The position numbers and the translations under genes are program-made. A DNA stretch of 64,000 nt from Henningerozyma blattae CBS 6284 (taxonomy: Eukaryota; Ascomycota; Saccharomycetes; Saccharomycetales; Saccharomycetaceae), in assembly GCF_000315915.1 (NCBI RefSeq), contig NC_020187.1, positions 372,001 to 436,000 on the forward strand, in the 5' to 3' direction. The notes beneath the pieces are model-generated. The model ran no database searches and was not told the DNA's origin. It saw only the letters and a program-made list of their open reading frames with translations. Position 1 is the stretch's first letter. Each line of letters starts with the position of its first letter. This document shows, in pieces, positions 40,729 through 51,711 of this stretch.

Positions 40729-43707
40729 ATGGAATCAACTGAAATAACGGTCAGTGAAAATATGGCTGAAACTTCTTCTGATAACTGTAATATTAATCCT
40801 CCTACAGGGAGTAGTACTATTAAAGATCTTAATAATACAAATACGGATAATAGTAATAACAACAACAAGAATGATAATAGTAATACTAATAATACTAATA
40901 CTAATACCAACAATAATAACTTTAATACCAACAATATCTCTACAGTAAGTAGTAATTCTACAATTAATTCTCAAAAGCCAAAGAAGAAAAAATATGTACC
41001 ATTTGGTCCATACATATTAAGCTCGACTTTAGGTGAAGGTGAATTTGGTAAAGTAAAATTAGGTTGGTCAAAAGCTTCCACACAAGCCTCGAATGAAATA
41101 CCGAAACAAGTTGCCATTAAACTCATCAAGAGAAGTTCTATCCTACCTAAAGGCTCAAACAAAGAAATTAAAGTATATCGAGAAATCAATGCTCTAAAGC
41201 AATTATGCCATCCAAATATAGTTAAATTAGATGATGTTCTACAAAATTCTAAATATATTGGTATTGTATTAGAATATGCTTCTGGTGGTGAGTTTTACAA
41301 ATATATCCAAAGAAAGAAAAGATTAAAAGAAATTAATGCTAGTAAATTGTTTTCACAGCTAATTAGTGGTGTTCATTATATGCATTCAAAGGGGCTAGTT
41401 CACAGAGATCTCAAATTAGAAAATCTTTTGTTAGATAAACATGAAAATTTAATAATAACAGATTTTGGTTTTGTAAACGAATTTTTTCAAACAAATGAAT
41501 TAATGCTCACTCCATGTGGTTCACCATGTTACGCTGCTCCAGAATTGGTAATAAGTAAGCATCCATATGAAGCAAGAAAGGCGGATCTATGGTCATGTGG
41601 TATTATATTATATGCCATGCTAGCTGGCTACTTACCTTGGGATGATGATATTAAAAATCCAGATGGTAATGATATTGCAAGACTTTATTACTATATTACT
41701 ACCACACCATTAAAATTCCCAGAATATATTCAACCTTTACCAAGAGATTTATTAAGAAAAATATTAGTTCCAAATTATAAAAAAAGAATTAATATGCGAA
41801 GAATCATAAACCATGAATGGTTGAAGCCTCATTTCACTTTTCTATCGATAGCAGCAAATGAGTGGGATAAAATGATTCCAATACGGAAAGTTTTAAAGAA
41901 CTCTAACCAAACAGTAGGAACTCACTCTGCTAATAATAGCTTTGTTAAAATTAATGCATTAAGTACGATAACAAAAACTGTGAAAGAACGTTCAGATTCA
42001 TATTCCAATGCAGTTGCCAAGAGTAGACCTCTTTCTGTTTGTTCTACTAATTCTGTGGGACTATCGCATCAAAATAGAGATTCGTTAATTATTGATTCAA
42101 CATTAATACCATTACCTGCACCTCCCCAAGAATCTCAATCTCATGCAATCGTCAACACATCAACATCATCTTCATTAATGGATATCACATATTCCAATAA
42201 ATTGAATAAATTAAATAACAATGTTGGATCATCCAATAACATTTCTAATAGCAATACAAATATACCAAAATATATAAGAGGTCATAAGAGAGGAAATTCG
42301 GCAGCCTCTATTGCTTTGCAAGCTATGATTGATAGTGAAAATGAGCGTGAGCAATCCAAGGAAGGAGACTTCTCTAATCCTGGTTCAAAAACTACACATG
42401 TAGCAGTTACTAATTCAAGCAATATAAATCATAATCTAACTACAAATGCTATACCTTCAAATATTAATTCATCTGGATTATCTCCTAATAACTATAGTTT
42501 TAGAAGATATTCTACATCTCCAATACCAGATAGTGCACCATTAAAATATAGATATGGATCACCATTTTCATCATCTAGTAGGAACAATAACATTCTAGAA
42601 GAAGTGAGTCCTATTAAACCTCGTTCTACAACACCCGCATTAATTCCTGGATCATCACCACAAAATGACAAGATGGGTAGTCCAACCTCAAGTATTATTA
42701 ATTTAACATACGATAAGGCTAAAAGATTACATTCTCAAACACCATCTCCTAATAAACAAAATTTCGGTATTTATTATCATTACAATTATCAACGAAGCTC
42801 ATCCCAAAGGGTTAGTAATAATCCAGGTTGTGTAATAAATAATTTGAGCAATAATGGTAAGAATTTGCCATATTCCAATACCCAGCATAATAAGCCAAGG
42901 CCCACATCTTATTATCCGCCATCTAGAAATACATCATCTATTAATAATATATCTTCTTATTTGGAAGGTATTACTACTACATCCGAGATATCTTTGATAA
43001 ATATGGATTTAGAAAGAGAAAAAAGTTTAGTAATTGATCATGATAGTAATAGTAACTTCCAGAATGCTACAGGTAATTTTACCCTTACAGAAGAAAATAA
43101 TAGGCCTAGTAATTCTAGAGAGGATAGTTCTAAAACTAATAACATGGATCTTACATTTAAATTGATTCAAGAGCAAATGAATCAACTCAATTTGAGCACT
43201 ACTAATAGTATAATTTCCCAAGAGTTAGATCCACAAAAGGACGGTCTTATTGATGGGCACACAAGCAGTTGTTGCACTAGTCGCGATATCAGTAATCCAT
43301 TAAGTAACAAGAAAATTAATGGCAATAAAATCAATACGCCAGTAAGCATGACTAGTGGTAATTCTAATTATCATACTCCTAATTATAATGAAAAGAAAAG
43401 ATTCAGTTTTTTATCATTTTATTCTAATTATGATGTATCAAAAATTAGCGTTGATACTGCAACGAGTAAATTAACTATGGATGATATTAACGATAATGAG
43501 CCCGCCAAGGATAAGGATAATGAAGAAACAACTCCTGTTGAAGAGAGTAATAGTTTACTTCATGGGAAACAATCTGTTACTACTAATATAGTTAATAATA
43601 TAGATCTTAATGAATTAGATGAACAACGGAAATTAAGAGACAAATCCAAGACTCGGAAAATATTTGAGTTTATCAAAAGACATAGCATGAAGTTGGGGGA
43701 TCTGTAG
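40729..43707 (+). CDS. KIN4: Protein kinase of the Kin4/Frk1 family
   Basis: The 992-residue Ser/Thr kinase compares with about 800 (Kin4, YOR233W) and 865 (Frk1, YPL141C). Kin4 is the spindle-position-checkpoint kinase that inhibits mitotic exit by phosphorylating Bfa1. The kinase domain spans about residues 89-370 and has GEGEFGKVKLG, VAIKLIKR, HRDLKLENLL (Asp227), DFGFVN and APELV. The activation loop has LTPCGSPCY, with Thr261 corresponding to the Elm1-phosphorylated site. The N-terminal 80 residues are Asn/Thr-rich and the C-terminal 600 are low-complexity, except for the family motif KKRFSFLSFYSNY near residue 890 and a basic C-terminus. Which paralog it represents cannot be settled here. 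Confidence 0.93.
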   Translation: MESTEITVSENMAETSSDNCNINPPTGSSTIKDLNNTNTDNSNNNNKNDNSNTNNTNTNTNNNNFNTNNISTVSSNSTINSQKPKKKKYVPFGPYILSSTLGEGEFGKVKLGWSKASTQASNEIPKQVAIKLIKRSSILPKGSNKEIKVYREINALKQLCHPNIVKLDDVLQNSKYIGIVLEYASGGEFYKYIQRKKRLKEINASKLFSQLISGVHYMHSKGLVHRDLKLENLLLDKHENLIITDFGFVNEFFQTNELMLTPCGSPCYAAPELVISKHPYEARKADLWSCGIILYAMLAGYLPWDDDIKNPDGNDIARLYYYITTTPLKFPEYIQPLPRDLLRKILVPNYKKRINMRRIINHEWLKPHFTFLSIAANEWDKMIPIRKVLKNSNQTVGTHSANNSFVKINALSTITKTVKERSDSYSNAVAKSRPLSVCSTNSVGLSHQNRDSLIIDSTLIPLPAPPQESQSHAIVNTSTSSSLMDITYSNKLNKLNNNVGSSNNISNSNTNIPKYIRGHKRGNSAASIALQAMIDSENEREQSKEGDFSNPGSKTTHVAVTNSSNINHNLTTNAIPSNINSSGLSPNNYSFRRYSTSPIPDSAPLKYRYGSPFSSSSRNNNILEEVSPIKPRSTTPALIPGSSPQNDKMGSPTSSIINLTYDKAKRLHSQTPSPNKQNFGIYYHYNYQRSSSQRVSNNPGCVINNLSNNGKNLPYSNTQHNKPRPTSYYPPSRNTSSINNISSYLEGITTTSEISLINMDLEREKSLVIDHDSNSNFQNATGNFTLTEENNRPSNSREDSSKTNNMDLTFKLIQEQMNQLNLSTTNSIISQELDPQKDGLIDGHTSSCCTSRDISNPLSNKKINGNKINTPVSMTSGNSNYHTPNYNEKKRFSFLSFYSNYDVSKISVDTATSKLTMDDINDNEPAKDKDNEETTPVEESNSLLHGKQSVTTNIVNNIDLNELDEQRKLRDKSKTRKIFEFIKRHSMKLGDL

Positions 43708-44080
43708 TGGTTAGTAACCCTCTGGCAGGACACATTCATTTTTTTGCATAATTGTACTAAAAAAAAGACATTTAATAATAAATAAATTTGTAACACTATA
43801 TAAAACAGAATCAAATAGTTTAATGACGATTACTTAATCTAGAATAAAAAAGAAACTCTAACCCTAAAATAAATATATCTTAGAATACTGTTACCCTCTC
43901 ACTAATCTCGGAAACCCTAAATGGAAAAAAACAAAAATCTCCTCTTTTTATCCTCTAAAAAAAACTAAGAAAAAGAAAAAAAATTTCGGATTAAAAAGTA
44001 TAAAAGGCGAGTGATTGTTCAAGTATGAAAAGATTAATTATTATTTTAATTTCTATTTTATGATTTTTTTTAAAAGGGCT
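43708..44080. promoter_or_regulatory. KIN4 3' spacer and U3 promoter
   Basis: The spacer ends at the U3 start. A TATA box, tataaaagg, sits at 43999-44007, about 80 bp upstream of the U3 5' end, suitable for RNA polymerase II transcription of this snoRNA. Confidence 0.6.
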
Positions 44081-44413
44081 GTCGACGTACTTCATAGGAT
44101 CATTTCTATAGGAATCGTCACTCTTTGACTCTTAAAATGAGCCATTGAATCCAACTTGGTTGATGAGCCAAAATACCTTCATGCCCAAAAGTGAGAACCA
44201 CAGAATAATGTATTGAAAGTTTACGCCAGTTTGGTTCCGTAATCCTTAGCGGTTCGGTCATCTGGTTTTCTTTACGCTTTTTGTTTTGCTGTTTGCTGTA
44301 TTACTTTTGTAATACGTTAAAAATGGCGCGATGATCTTGGCCCAGTCTGTGAGCTTTTCTTTGTAGAAGTGACAGTATATATCTGGGTGGGTGTGAATGG
44401 CAGTCTGACAAGT
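44081..44413 (+). ncRNA. SNR17: U3 snoRNA, intronless
   Basis: The 333-nt sequence aligns along its length with S. cerevisiae U3. The 5' end GTCGACGTACTTCA (box A') runs directly into TAGGATCATTTCTATAGG (box A), followed by the hinge segment TCACTCTTTGACTC. Box C' is ttgatgag (44160-44167), box B gtgagaa (44191-44197), box C gatgatctt (44330-44338) and box D gtctga (44403-44408). The 3' end is TCTGACAAGT. U3 pairs with the 5' ETS and 18S rRNA to guide early pre-rRNA cleavages. Both S. cerevisiae U3 genes contain a spliceosomal intron after CTTCA; here no GTATGT or branch site is present. Position between KIN4 and KES1 matches the S. cerevisiae U3 loci, which argues against a dispersed retro-copy. 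Confidence 0.96.
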
Positions 44414-45116
44414 GCTTTAATATATTTTTTTATTGTGTCGTCAAAGGTTTGACTGTACATTAAAAAAAACTATAACAGTTCTTTTTTCAATTGTAATTTC
44501 TATATGTAATTCTTAAATATTATTTTTAAATATAGATAATGTATAATTATATAATAGAACACTAGATTTTCAGGAACAAATGTCCGAAAAATAGGATAGT
44601 CACGAGACTTGAAATAACCATAACAGGAAAAATCCGCGGTAAGTTACGGAAAAAATGTTTTTCGTGTAGCCCAATCAGGAAATGACAAATGCCTTGCGGA
44701 ATTGGAAAATTTTGGCAAATTTGACAAACAACTTTGAAATTTCATACTATGTGTCTCAAACAAACAAACTGGTGGTGGAACTGAAACAGTATTGCGTGTT
44801 GTTAGCTAATGGCATGGAGGAAGCTGGAATCCACGAGTTAACAAAGGATCGGCAATAGACAACCACTACGTAATGAATGAATCGAAGATTGACTAGACGT
44901 CGTTCAGTGTTTATCAAGAGAAGGGACATTTATTAAGAAGTGTAAACTGTTTGACACATTTAAGAACGCATCTGTTTAGTATTAGCTGTTCCAAAAATTG
45001 CCTAAGAGTCTGTTATCGTGCGTTGTCTGTTCATCGTCACGGTTAGTACTTTGTTGTTTGACTAGGAAAGTTCTAACGTACCATTACAATCCATCATCAC
45101 TTTGCTTTAGACCATC
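44414..45116. other. U3/KES1 spacer
   Basis: A 703 bp region holding the KES1 promoter. It is less AT-rich than most spacers. No additional RNA gene was recognised; RPL33, POC4 and DFR1, which occur near here in S. cerevisiae, are absent. Confidence 0.4.
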
Positions 45117-46541
45117 ATGTCAGGTTACGCCAGTTCTTCCACTTGGACTTCTTTCTTGAAGTCCATTGCATCCTTCAATGGTGATATTTCATCATTGACT
45201 GCTCCTCCATTCATTTTATCCCCAATCTCGTTATCTGAATTCTCACAATACTGGGCAGAACATCCAGACTTGTTCTTACAACCATCTTTTGTTAATGAAT
45301 TGAACTTCAAAGAAGCCTTAAATGAGATCGATCCTACCATTAAATCTCCTGAAATCGCAAGAATGTTATTGGTCATTAGATGGTTCATTTCTACTTTAAA
45401 GTCTCAATATTGTTCCAGAAATGAATCAATGGGTTCTGAAAAGAAACCTTTGAATCCTTTCCTGGGTGAATTATTTGTAGGTAAATGGGAAAATAAGTCG
45501 AACCCTTCATTTGGTGAAACCGTATTATTAAGTGAACAAGTATCTCATCATCCACCAGTTACTGCCTTTTCTATTTTCAATGATAAAAACAATGTCAAAT
45601 TGCAAGGTTACAACCAAGTTAAGGCTTCCTTCTCAAAGACTTTAATGTTACAAGTCAAACAATTTGGTCATAGTATATTGGAAATTGGTGATGAATCATA
45701 TTTGATCACTGTTCCTCCTTTACATATTGAAGGTATCTTAGCTGCATCTCCATTTGTCGAATTAGAGGGCAAATCCTATATCCAATCATCTACTGGTTTA
45801 TTCTGTGTGGTTGAATATTCTGGTAAAGGTTACTTCTCTGGTAAAAAAAATTCTTTCAAGGCTAAGTTATTTGAAAATTCAAAGGCTTATTTCTCTAAAC
45901 AGAACCCATTATATACAATTTCCGGTCAATGGTCTGGTCAATCAACTATAATAAAGCATGGTTCCAAAAAATCAGACGATTTAGATCCTGTTCCATTTTA
46001 TGATGCTGAAAGACAAACTTCTGAGTTTTTGAATGTTAAGCCTTTGGAAGAACAACATCCTTTAGAATCAAGAAAGGCTTGGAAGAATGTTGCAGCTGCC
46101 ATTACTGCTAATGATTTTGATGCTATCGCAAAGACTAAGACTGAATTGGAAGAAAGTCAAAGAGAATTAAGAAAAGCTGAGGAAGAAAAGGGTATTTGCT
46201 GGCAAAGAAGATGGTTCCAAGATTCAAATTTATCAACTAATTCAACCGCTACAGCAGATGATACAGCCTCAATCACTACTTCAACAACTACGAATACTGC
46301 TGCCACTGTTAGCACCACTAACTTAGCTTCTGCTGCAGAGAATAAAGCTTTGGACATTTCTAGCTTAGGTGAACAAGATCAATTATTTGTTAAGTTGGCT
46401 TCTGAATTTAATTTATCTTTAAAAAATGTTCCAAGTGGTACTTTAGTTGGTGAAAAAGATGATAAGAAGGAAAATGTCGGTTCAATCCATTGGAGATTCC
46501 ATAGAAAACTATGGGATGCAGAAAAGGAAATTGTATTGTAA
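45117..46541 (+). CDS. KES1: Oxysterol-binding protein homolog Kes1/Osh4
   Basis: The 474-residue protein compares with 434 in S. cerevisiae Kes1 (YPL145C). It exchanges sterol for PI4P between membranes and restrains Sec14-dependent Golgi traffic. The N-terminal lid and ALPS-like start ([20 protein letters not shown]) are conserved, as are the hallmark [12 protein letters not shown] with the PI4P-binding His pair, the core [15 protein letters not shown], and the C-terminal [18 protein letters not shown] Thr/Ala/Ser-rich insert (about residues 378-415) accounts for the extra length. Hes1/Osh5 is the paralog; similarity and adjacency to NOP53 favour KES1. Confidence 0.97.
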   Translation: MSGYASSSTWTSFLKSIASFNGDISSLTAPPFILSPISLSEFSQYWAEHPDLFLQPSFVNELNFKEALNEIDPTIKSPEIARMLLVIRWFISTLKSQYCSRNESMGSEKKPLNPFLGELFVGKWENKSNPSFGETVLLSEQVSHHPPVTAFSIFNDKNNVKLQGYNQVKASFSKTLMLQVKQFGHSILEIGDESYLITVPPLHIEGILAASPFVELEGKSYIQSSTGLFCVVEYSGKGYFSGKKNSFKAKLFENSKAYFSKQNPLYTISGQWSGQSTIIKHGSKKSDDLDPVPFYDAERQTSEFLNVKPLEEQHPLESRKAWKNVAAAITANDFDAIAKTKTELEESQRELRKAEEEKGICWQRRWFQDSNLSTNSTATADDTASITTSTTTNTAATVSTTNLASAAENKALDISSLGEQDQLFVKLASEFNLSLKNVPSGTLVGEKDDKKENVGSIHWRFHRKLWDAEKEIVL

Positions 46542-47531
46542 TAACAATATTATAACAATATTAATATCTACCATAAAGAAAAAGAAGTTACGTGAAAGAA
46601 AAAAATGCTCAAAAATAAAGTATAATCACAGAGTGATACTCTTACATGTTCTATTTTGTTTATTAAACTTCCGTTTTTCTGCTTCTTTTTTTCTTTTGTC
46701 CTTTTATCCCTAATGAATTTTCTATTTTATTGACATATTTTTTTTTACTTATATTACTTTTATCTTCACTTTTTTTTCTTCTATTATATTTCATGACAAT
46801 TGCATAGATTTTTATAAACTTTATCAAAATCAAATCTACGCCGTTTGTTTCGATGAACTTATCTACCCTTCACAACCTTGTTATTATAATGAATTTTAAA
46901 CTATATATACACATATATTATCTCTCCTTTTATTTTGATATAGTTTATCGTTCTTCAAACATTTTTTACTAATTATATTTCAATTTAATTAAATCATTTA
47001 TGAAGTTGAAAAGAAAAATTAAATAAATAAAAATGAAATAAAAAAAATGAAATATAAGATAGAAAATTGAAATCAATACCAAATTGAGTTTAACAGTACA
47101 CCTATCCTAATTCTTATCATTATTATACAATATTATATTACAATTGTTTCACTATATTATATTTTTATTTTTACAATTTTTTATAAACTATTACTCTTTT
47201 TACTATCTAAATTTAACATTTCAGGTTAACTCAAGAATAGTAAAATACAATTAATTAAAGTTTTTACACATAAGTATATATTTGTATATATATGAATTTT
47301 TCTATTAACTAACAACTGTTTATCATTTTTAACGAGGGAACTAGTAAATTTTTCAATTTCTTTTTTTTTTATTTCTGGAAAATTTGAAAATTGCAATGCG
47401 ATGCGATGAGGTACAGTTTTTTAGAAGTACTAATAATAAGGCTATTAAAGAAATGTCTTCATGTTATTAATGTTTTATATATTGACATAAAGTTGTAAAA
47501 GTAATCCTACTACTACACACCACAAAAAAAT
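46542..47531. other. KES1/NOP53 spacer
   Basis: An extremely AT-rich 990 bp region with no gene. The NOP53 promoter elements are annotated separately at its right end. Confidence 0.5.
47377..47412 (+). promoter_or_regulatory. RRPE-like and PAC elements upstream of NOP53
   Basis: A full PAC match, gcgatgaggt, lies at 47403-47412. An RRPE-like A/T block (ggaaaatttgaaaatt, 47377-47392) is adjacent. They are 120-155 bp before the NOP53 ATG, typical spacing for ribosome-biogenesis genes, where PAC is bound by Tod6/Dot6 and RRPE by Stb3. Confidence 0.7.
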
Positions 47532-48932
47532 ATGCCTCCAATTAATACAGTCCCAAAGCCTGCCCAATATAAGCAGTCTTCAAGAAAGGGTAAGAAGTCT
47601 TGGAGAAAAAATATCGATTTAACTGATATTGAATCTGGTATTGCAGAAAATAATGAAAAGGAAATTCATTATGGTACAAATGATTTATCAAAAATTAATA
47701 ATGAACAATTATTTAAAGTTGATTCCGAAGGTGATGAAATTTTGAAACAAAAATTGATTAAAAGAAAACAAATTAAAAAGAACTTGAAAAGTACTGAAAT
47801 TTTAGATTCTATTAAGACAAATTCTAAAGTAAGCCCATTATCCCATCCAAAACATGACTCTAAATCGAAAAAACATGGTAATGTTAATAAAAAGAAGAAG
47901 GTCCAAGGTGTCAGCAAGAAAGAATTAGCAAAACTTATGGCTTTGGCAGGTAGAATTGATGGTGAATCAGGAATTAAAAATCGTCTTGCCAAGGATGGTT
48001 TGGTTAAATCTGGTAATAATGATTTATGGGATGCTAATGAAAAAGATGCTAAGTCAGATGACAATACTAAAATGTTACCATCAGGGATCAAGATAAAATT
48101 ATATAGAAAAAATAGTAATAAAAAAGTTGAAATCCCAGAAGAATTGCTAGTAAATTCATCAACTTCATGGTCTATACCAAAAGTTAAGCCAACTACATTG
48201 GATATTGAACCAGTAAGAGTTAAGGAATATAAGGATTTACCTCATTCTGGTAAATCCTATAATCCAGCTTCTAAAGATTGGGAGGACTTAATTCAAGAAG
48301 AATATGAATTAGAGAAAGTTAAAGAAGATAGAAGAATTTCAATTGAAGAATATAAGACTAAAATTGCAAAATTAATAAAAACTTTAGATGACGATGAGTT
48401 AAAGGAATCTTCAAGCGATGAAGAAGATGAAGATGAAAGTGAAAAAGAAGAAGAAGAAGAAGAAGATGGAGAAATTAGATTATCAATTAATAAGAAAGTT
48501 GAGAATAAAAAGAAAACAAAACAACAAAGAAATAAATCAAAGAGGCATAATGAAAAAGTATCATTACAGCAAGACTTGAAGAAATATAAAAAGCAGTTAA
48601 AAGAATTAGAAAGATTAGATGAGATTGAAAAAGAACTTGAAGCCGAAAAGAAAGATAAACTAGAGAAAGTTGATAAAAAATCAACTATTCGTTATAAGAA
48701 GAATCACAAGTTGGGTACTAAACATAAGGTAAGGGAAGCTAATTTAGAAGTTAAATTTAAGGATGAATTGAGTGATTCATTAAGAAAAGTAAGACCGGAA
48801 GGGAATTTATTGTATGATACAGTTAGAAAACTACAAAGTACAGGTAAAATGGAAAGCCGTGTTAGAGTCGCTAAGGGTAGAAAATATAAACCTAAGATTA
48901 CTGAAAAATGGACTTATAAAGATTTTAAATAA
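47532..48932 (+). CDS. NOP53: 60S biogenesis factor Nop53
   Basis: The 466-residue, highly basic protein compares with 455 in S. cerevisiae (YPL146C). Nop53 recruits the exosome helicase Mtr4 to pre-60S particles for processing of the 3' end of 5.8S rRNA. The N-terminus has the SSRKGKKSWRKNIDL motif typical of the family. The central region contains acidic Asp/Glu runs (about residues 295-317), and the C-terminal RVRVAKGRKYKPKITEKWTY is conserved. Low-complexity Lys/Glu coiled-coil segments lie near 345-395. The gene is in tandem with KES1 and converges on PXA1, mirroring YPL145C-YPL147W. Confidence 0.95.
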   Translation: MPPINTVPKPAQYKQSSRKGKKSWRKNIDLTDIESGIAENNEKEIHYGTNDLSKINNEQLFKVDSEGDEILKQKLIKRKQIKKNLKSTEILDSIKTNSKVSPLSHPKHDSKSKKHGNVNKKKKVQGVSKKELAKLMALAGRIDGESGIKNRLAKDGLVKSGNNDLWDANEKDAKSDDNTKMLPSGIKIKLYRKNSNKKVEIPEELLVNSSTSWSIPKVKPTTLDIEPVRVKEYKDLPHSGKSYNPASKDWEDLIQEEYELEKVKEDRRISIEEYKTKIAKLIKTLDDDELKESSSDEEDEDESEKEEEEEEDGEIRLSINKKVENKKKTKQQRNKSKRHNEKVSLQQDLKKYKKQLKELERLDEIEKELEAEKKDKLEKVDKKSTIRYKKNHKLGTKHKVREANLEVKFKDELSDSLRKVRPEGNLLYDTVRKLQSTGKMESRVRVAKGRKYKPKITEKWTYKDFK

Positions 48933-49044
48933 GCATAGCCTAGTAAGGCATTCGTCATCATTCTAAAGTCATTATTAATAATATATTTATAAATGGAAAT
49001 AATTGTATATTAGATAAATTTTTATAAAATTTAAGAAACATTTT

Positions 49045-51711
49045 TTATTTTTTTTTCAAATTATCTCTTTCTAACTTCCAATCTTCTATGTGTGATAATT
49101 TTTCATTTAATTGCAAAATTTCATTATCTATTGAATTGATAGCTTCATCAGTTCCGACGGTCTGTAATTTCCAAGTTGATAGAGGCACTTCAGTTGATGT
49201 AACTAATGTATCATCACTATTACTTGAATGGTTAATCTCTAATAATAAGTCATGGTATTTGATTAAGGAAGGTCTTTGTGATATCGTTACGAAATTAAAC
49301 CGGTATCTTTTTAATAAATTAAATAAATAATCTTCCATGTCAATACTAATGGCATTGGTTGCTTCATCCAAAATAATGAATTTTGGCCTATGAAATAAAA
49401 TTCTTGCAAAATTCATTCTTTGTTTTTCACCACCAGACAAAAGATCTTTCCATTCAGCAATATGATCAAGATACATCCAACCCTGATCTCTTTTGATCAA
49501 ATAATCTAATTTAACATCTGTTAGAATATCAATTAAAAGCTTATCATTTAATCCAATATCAAAGAACTCATCAGGAGACATTGGATAAATGATTTGGTCT
49601 CTCAAGGTACCACCTTTTAAGAAATAAGGTTTTTGTGGTATAAATAATAAATTATCATCTGTAGGAATCGATAATAGACCACTCTTATTGTATATTGGCC
49701 ATAATTTGGCAATAATTCTTTGGATAGAAGTCTTACCGCAGCTGTTTGAACCCAAAATTAATAAGCTTGAAACCTTAGACTGAAATGGTTGTAGGTTATT
49801 ATTTGTTGTGCTGGTAGAAATGGTTGAAGCAGATGTAAATTCGAAAATGTCAGGGATTTGGAAAGACAAATTCTTTAATAGCTTTGTACCATATGGACCA
49901 TTCTTAGAAGGTATGATCAAATCAATATTTTCCAGTCTAATACCATTAAAATAATTTTGGATTGTACCTTGGATTAATTGATTTGGTTGAATTAACCTTT
50001 TTTTCTTACCCTTAATCTGTTGTAATTGAGATTGTTCTTGCTTTTGTTTGATTAGTTTCAAATCAATCCCATAGTCAAATTTATCAGAATGAACTCTATG
50101 TAAAACAGAGAGTAAGAAGAAAATTCTATTTGTATAGCCAGTCAATTGGTTAATCTCTTTAATGGATTTCATTAATCTTGAACCAGCATCAGCTAATGAA
50201 AGCATCAATCTTTTATTAACAATAAAATTTTTCATATTAACATCTACATGTGCAGATGAGGATGCATTAACATTATTTGTGTTGCCAGACAAAATAATAG
50301 GAATTGATGCAAATACATAGCCTAATCCTGACCAGGTATATTTTAAGATGTAATCTTCAATTATATTGTAATTAAGCTTTTTCAATTCAATATTTAAAGA
50401 GTTTGTAATAAAAATATTGAACAAATTTTTAATTTTTAATTTTTCTACAGTAGTACCTTGATAGAAGGATATTTCTTCACTATTGTTGATCATATTCAAA
50501 TGATAATTATAATAATCACCTTCTGAATTTGATTTCCGATTAATCAATACATTTAAAGCAGGTGAGAATCTTTTTAAAATATAACCAGTTAAAAAATAAT
50601 TAAGGAAAATTCCAGTTACACCAAATGTGCCTAGATTATCTCTCAAATAAAATGCAAAAAATATTAAATCAATAATTGGTTTAGCAATGTTTGCAAAAAT
50701 TGAAGTTGTTGTATTAGAAAATTTTATAATATCGTTTGTAATTGAATTATCAATATTGGTAACAATTGAATTGTTATTTGCTGGGAAATCAAAATTTAAT
50801 TTGTAGAAAGTTAAATTTGAAGTTGCAGTGGAACTTGAAAGATAAATATCATGAATATATCTAGTCAAATTAATTCTGAAATTCAATGATAGTTTTCTTT
50901 GTAAAAATTTTATTGAACTATTGGTAAAAGATGCGGGAATTGCAATAAGAAACCAATTAAGAATATCCCAGAGAAACATTTTCCTATTATTTGAAATAAT
51001 ATCCTTTACTATCTGACCATCTAATTTCGCTATGAATAAGGATAGCCAAGTCCTAAGGATTAAAAATGTTATCTGTAAAATTAAAAAAATAGAATTTTTA
51101 CTGAAAAAATTGGGAATTAAAAATTTCATTAATATATTCAACTGATTTAAAAATTTTGAGTAGAAAAGTTTATTATTAAAATTATTGTTATTCATATTTT
51201 TCTTTATCAAGTTTTCTTGAATTTCGAATTTTTTAAATGAGATTGAATTATGGTCAATTATATCATCATCAACAGGTGGTATATAAATAGGTTTTCCTTT
51301 TTTTGTTCGCTTTGGTTTTGCAGGTTTCTTATTAAACTCATTTGGAATATAAATTATTCTTGCACCAGTTTCCAATTGTAATTGCGATCTTGTTCTCTTT
51401 AAGGAGTTTGGACTATTTCTGCTTAATTTCAAGTCATGTAAATAATGTCGTATGTATTTAATAATTGCCACAGAAGTATAAACGGATGTTACTCCAAATA
51501 ATGAAATTACAGTCGATAGAGACAATAGAATGATTTTAGCTCTTTTTCTATAGATCGATAAATTAGTGTTATTTGATCGAAGTAGAAAAAATAAATGTTT
51601 GAAAAGTATCTTCACATATGATGTGACAGTAATATTCTGTAGAGTTAAACCGATACCCTGTGAATGTAAATTTATCAAAACCTTAGAAAGGGTTTCGCGA
51701 GCTGACGGCAT
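49045..51711 (-). CDS. PXA1: Peroxisomal ABC half-transporter Pxa1
   Basis: The 888-residue protein compares with 870 in S. cerevisiae Pxa1 (YPL147W), an ABCD-family half-transporter that pairs with Pxa2 to import long-chain acyl-CoA into peroxisomes. The membrane domain covers about residues 180-500. The nucleotide-binding domain has Walker [10 protein letters not shown], signature [14 protein letters not shown] and Walker [13 protein letters not shown]. The N-terminal segment [18 protein letters not shown] is characteristic of Pxa1. An oleate response element (CGG-N-CCG) was sought upstream but not found convincingly. Confidence 0.95.
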   Translation of the reverse strand: MPSARETLSKVLINLHSQGIGLTLQNITVTSYVKILFKHLFFLLRSNNTNLSIYRKRAKIILLSLSTVISLFGVTSVYTSVAIIKYIRHYLHDLKLSRNSPNSLKRTRSQLQLETGARIIYIPNEFNKKPAKPKRTKKGKPIYIPPVDDDIIDHNSISFKKFEIQENLIKKNMNNNNFNNKLFYSKFLNQLNILMKFLIPNFFSKNSIFLILQITFLILRTWLSLFIAKLDGQIVKDIISNNRKMFLWDILNWFLIAIPASFTNSSIKFLQRKLSLNFRINLTRYIHDIYLSSSTATSNLTFYKLNFDFPANNNSIVTNIDNSITNDIIKFSNTTTSIFANIAKPIIDLIFFAFYLRDNLGTFGVTGIFLNYFLTGYILKRFSPALNVLINRKSNSEGDYYNYHLNMINNSEEISFYQGTTVEKLKIKNLFNIFITNSLNIELKKLNYNIIEDYILKYTWSGLGYVFASIPIILSGNTNNVNASSSAHVDVNMKNFIVNKRLMLSLADAGSRLMKSIKEINQLTGYTNRIFFLLSVLHRVHSDKFDYGIDLKLIKQKQEQSQLQQIKGKKKRLIQPNQLIQGTIQNYFNGIRLENIDLIIPSKNGPYGTKLLKNLSFQIPDIFEFTSASTISTSTTNNNLQPFQSKVSSLLILGSNSCGKTSIQRIIAKLWPIYNKSGLLSIPTDDNLLFIPQKPYFLKGGTLRDQIIYPMSPDEFFDIGLNDKLLIDILTDVKLDYLIKRDQGWMYLDHIAEWKDLLSGGEKQRMNFARILFHRPKFIILDEATNAISIDMEDYLFNLLKRYRFNFVTISQRPSLIKYHDLLLEINHSSNSDDTLVTSTEVPLSTWKLQTVGTDEAINSIDNEILQLNEKLSHIEDWKLERDNLKKK

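Noticed and set aside
44091..44100. The TA in CTTCA-TA-GGATC of U3 as a leftover from imprecise intron removal
   Set aside because: Published U3-18S pairing places the box A sequence AGGATCA at mature positions 16-22, which requires these two bases, so they probably belong to the normal mature RNA.
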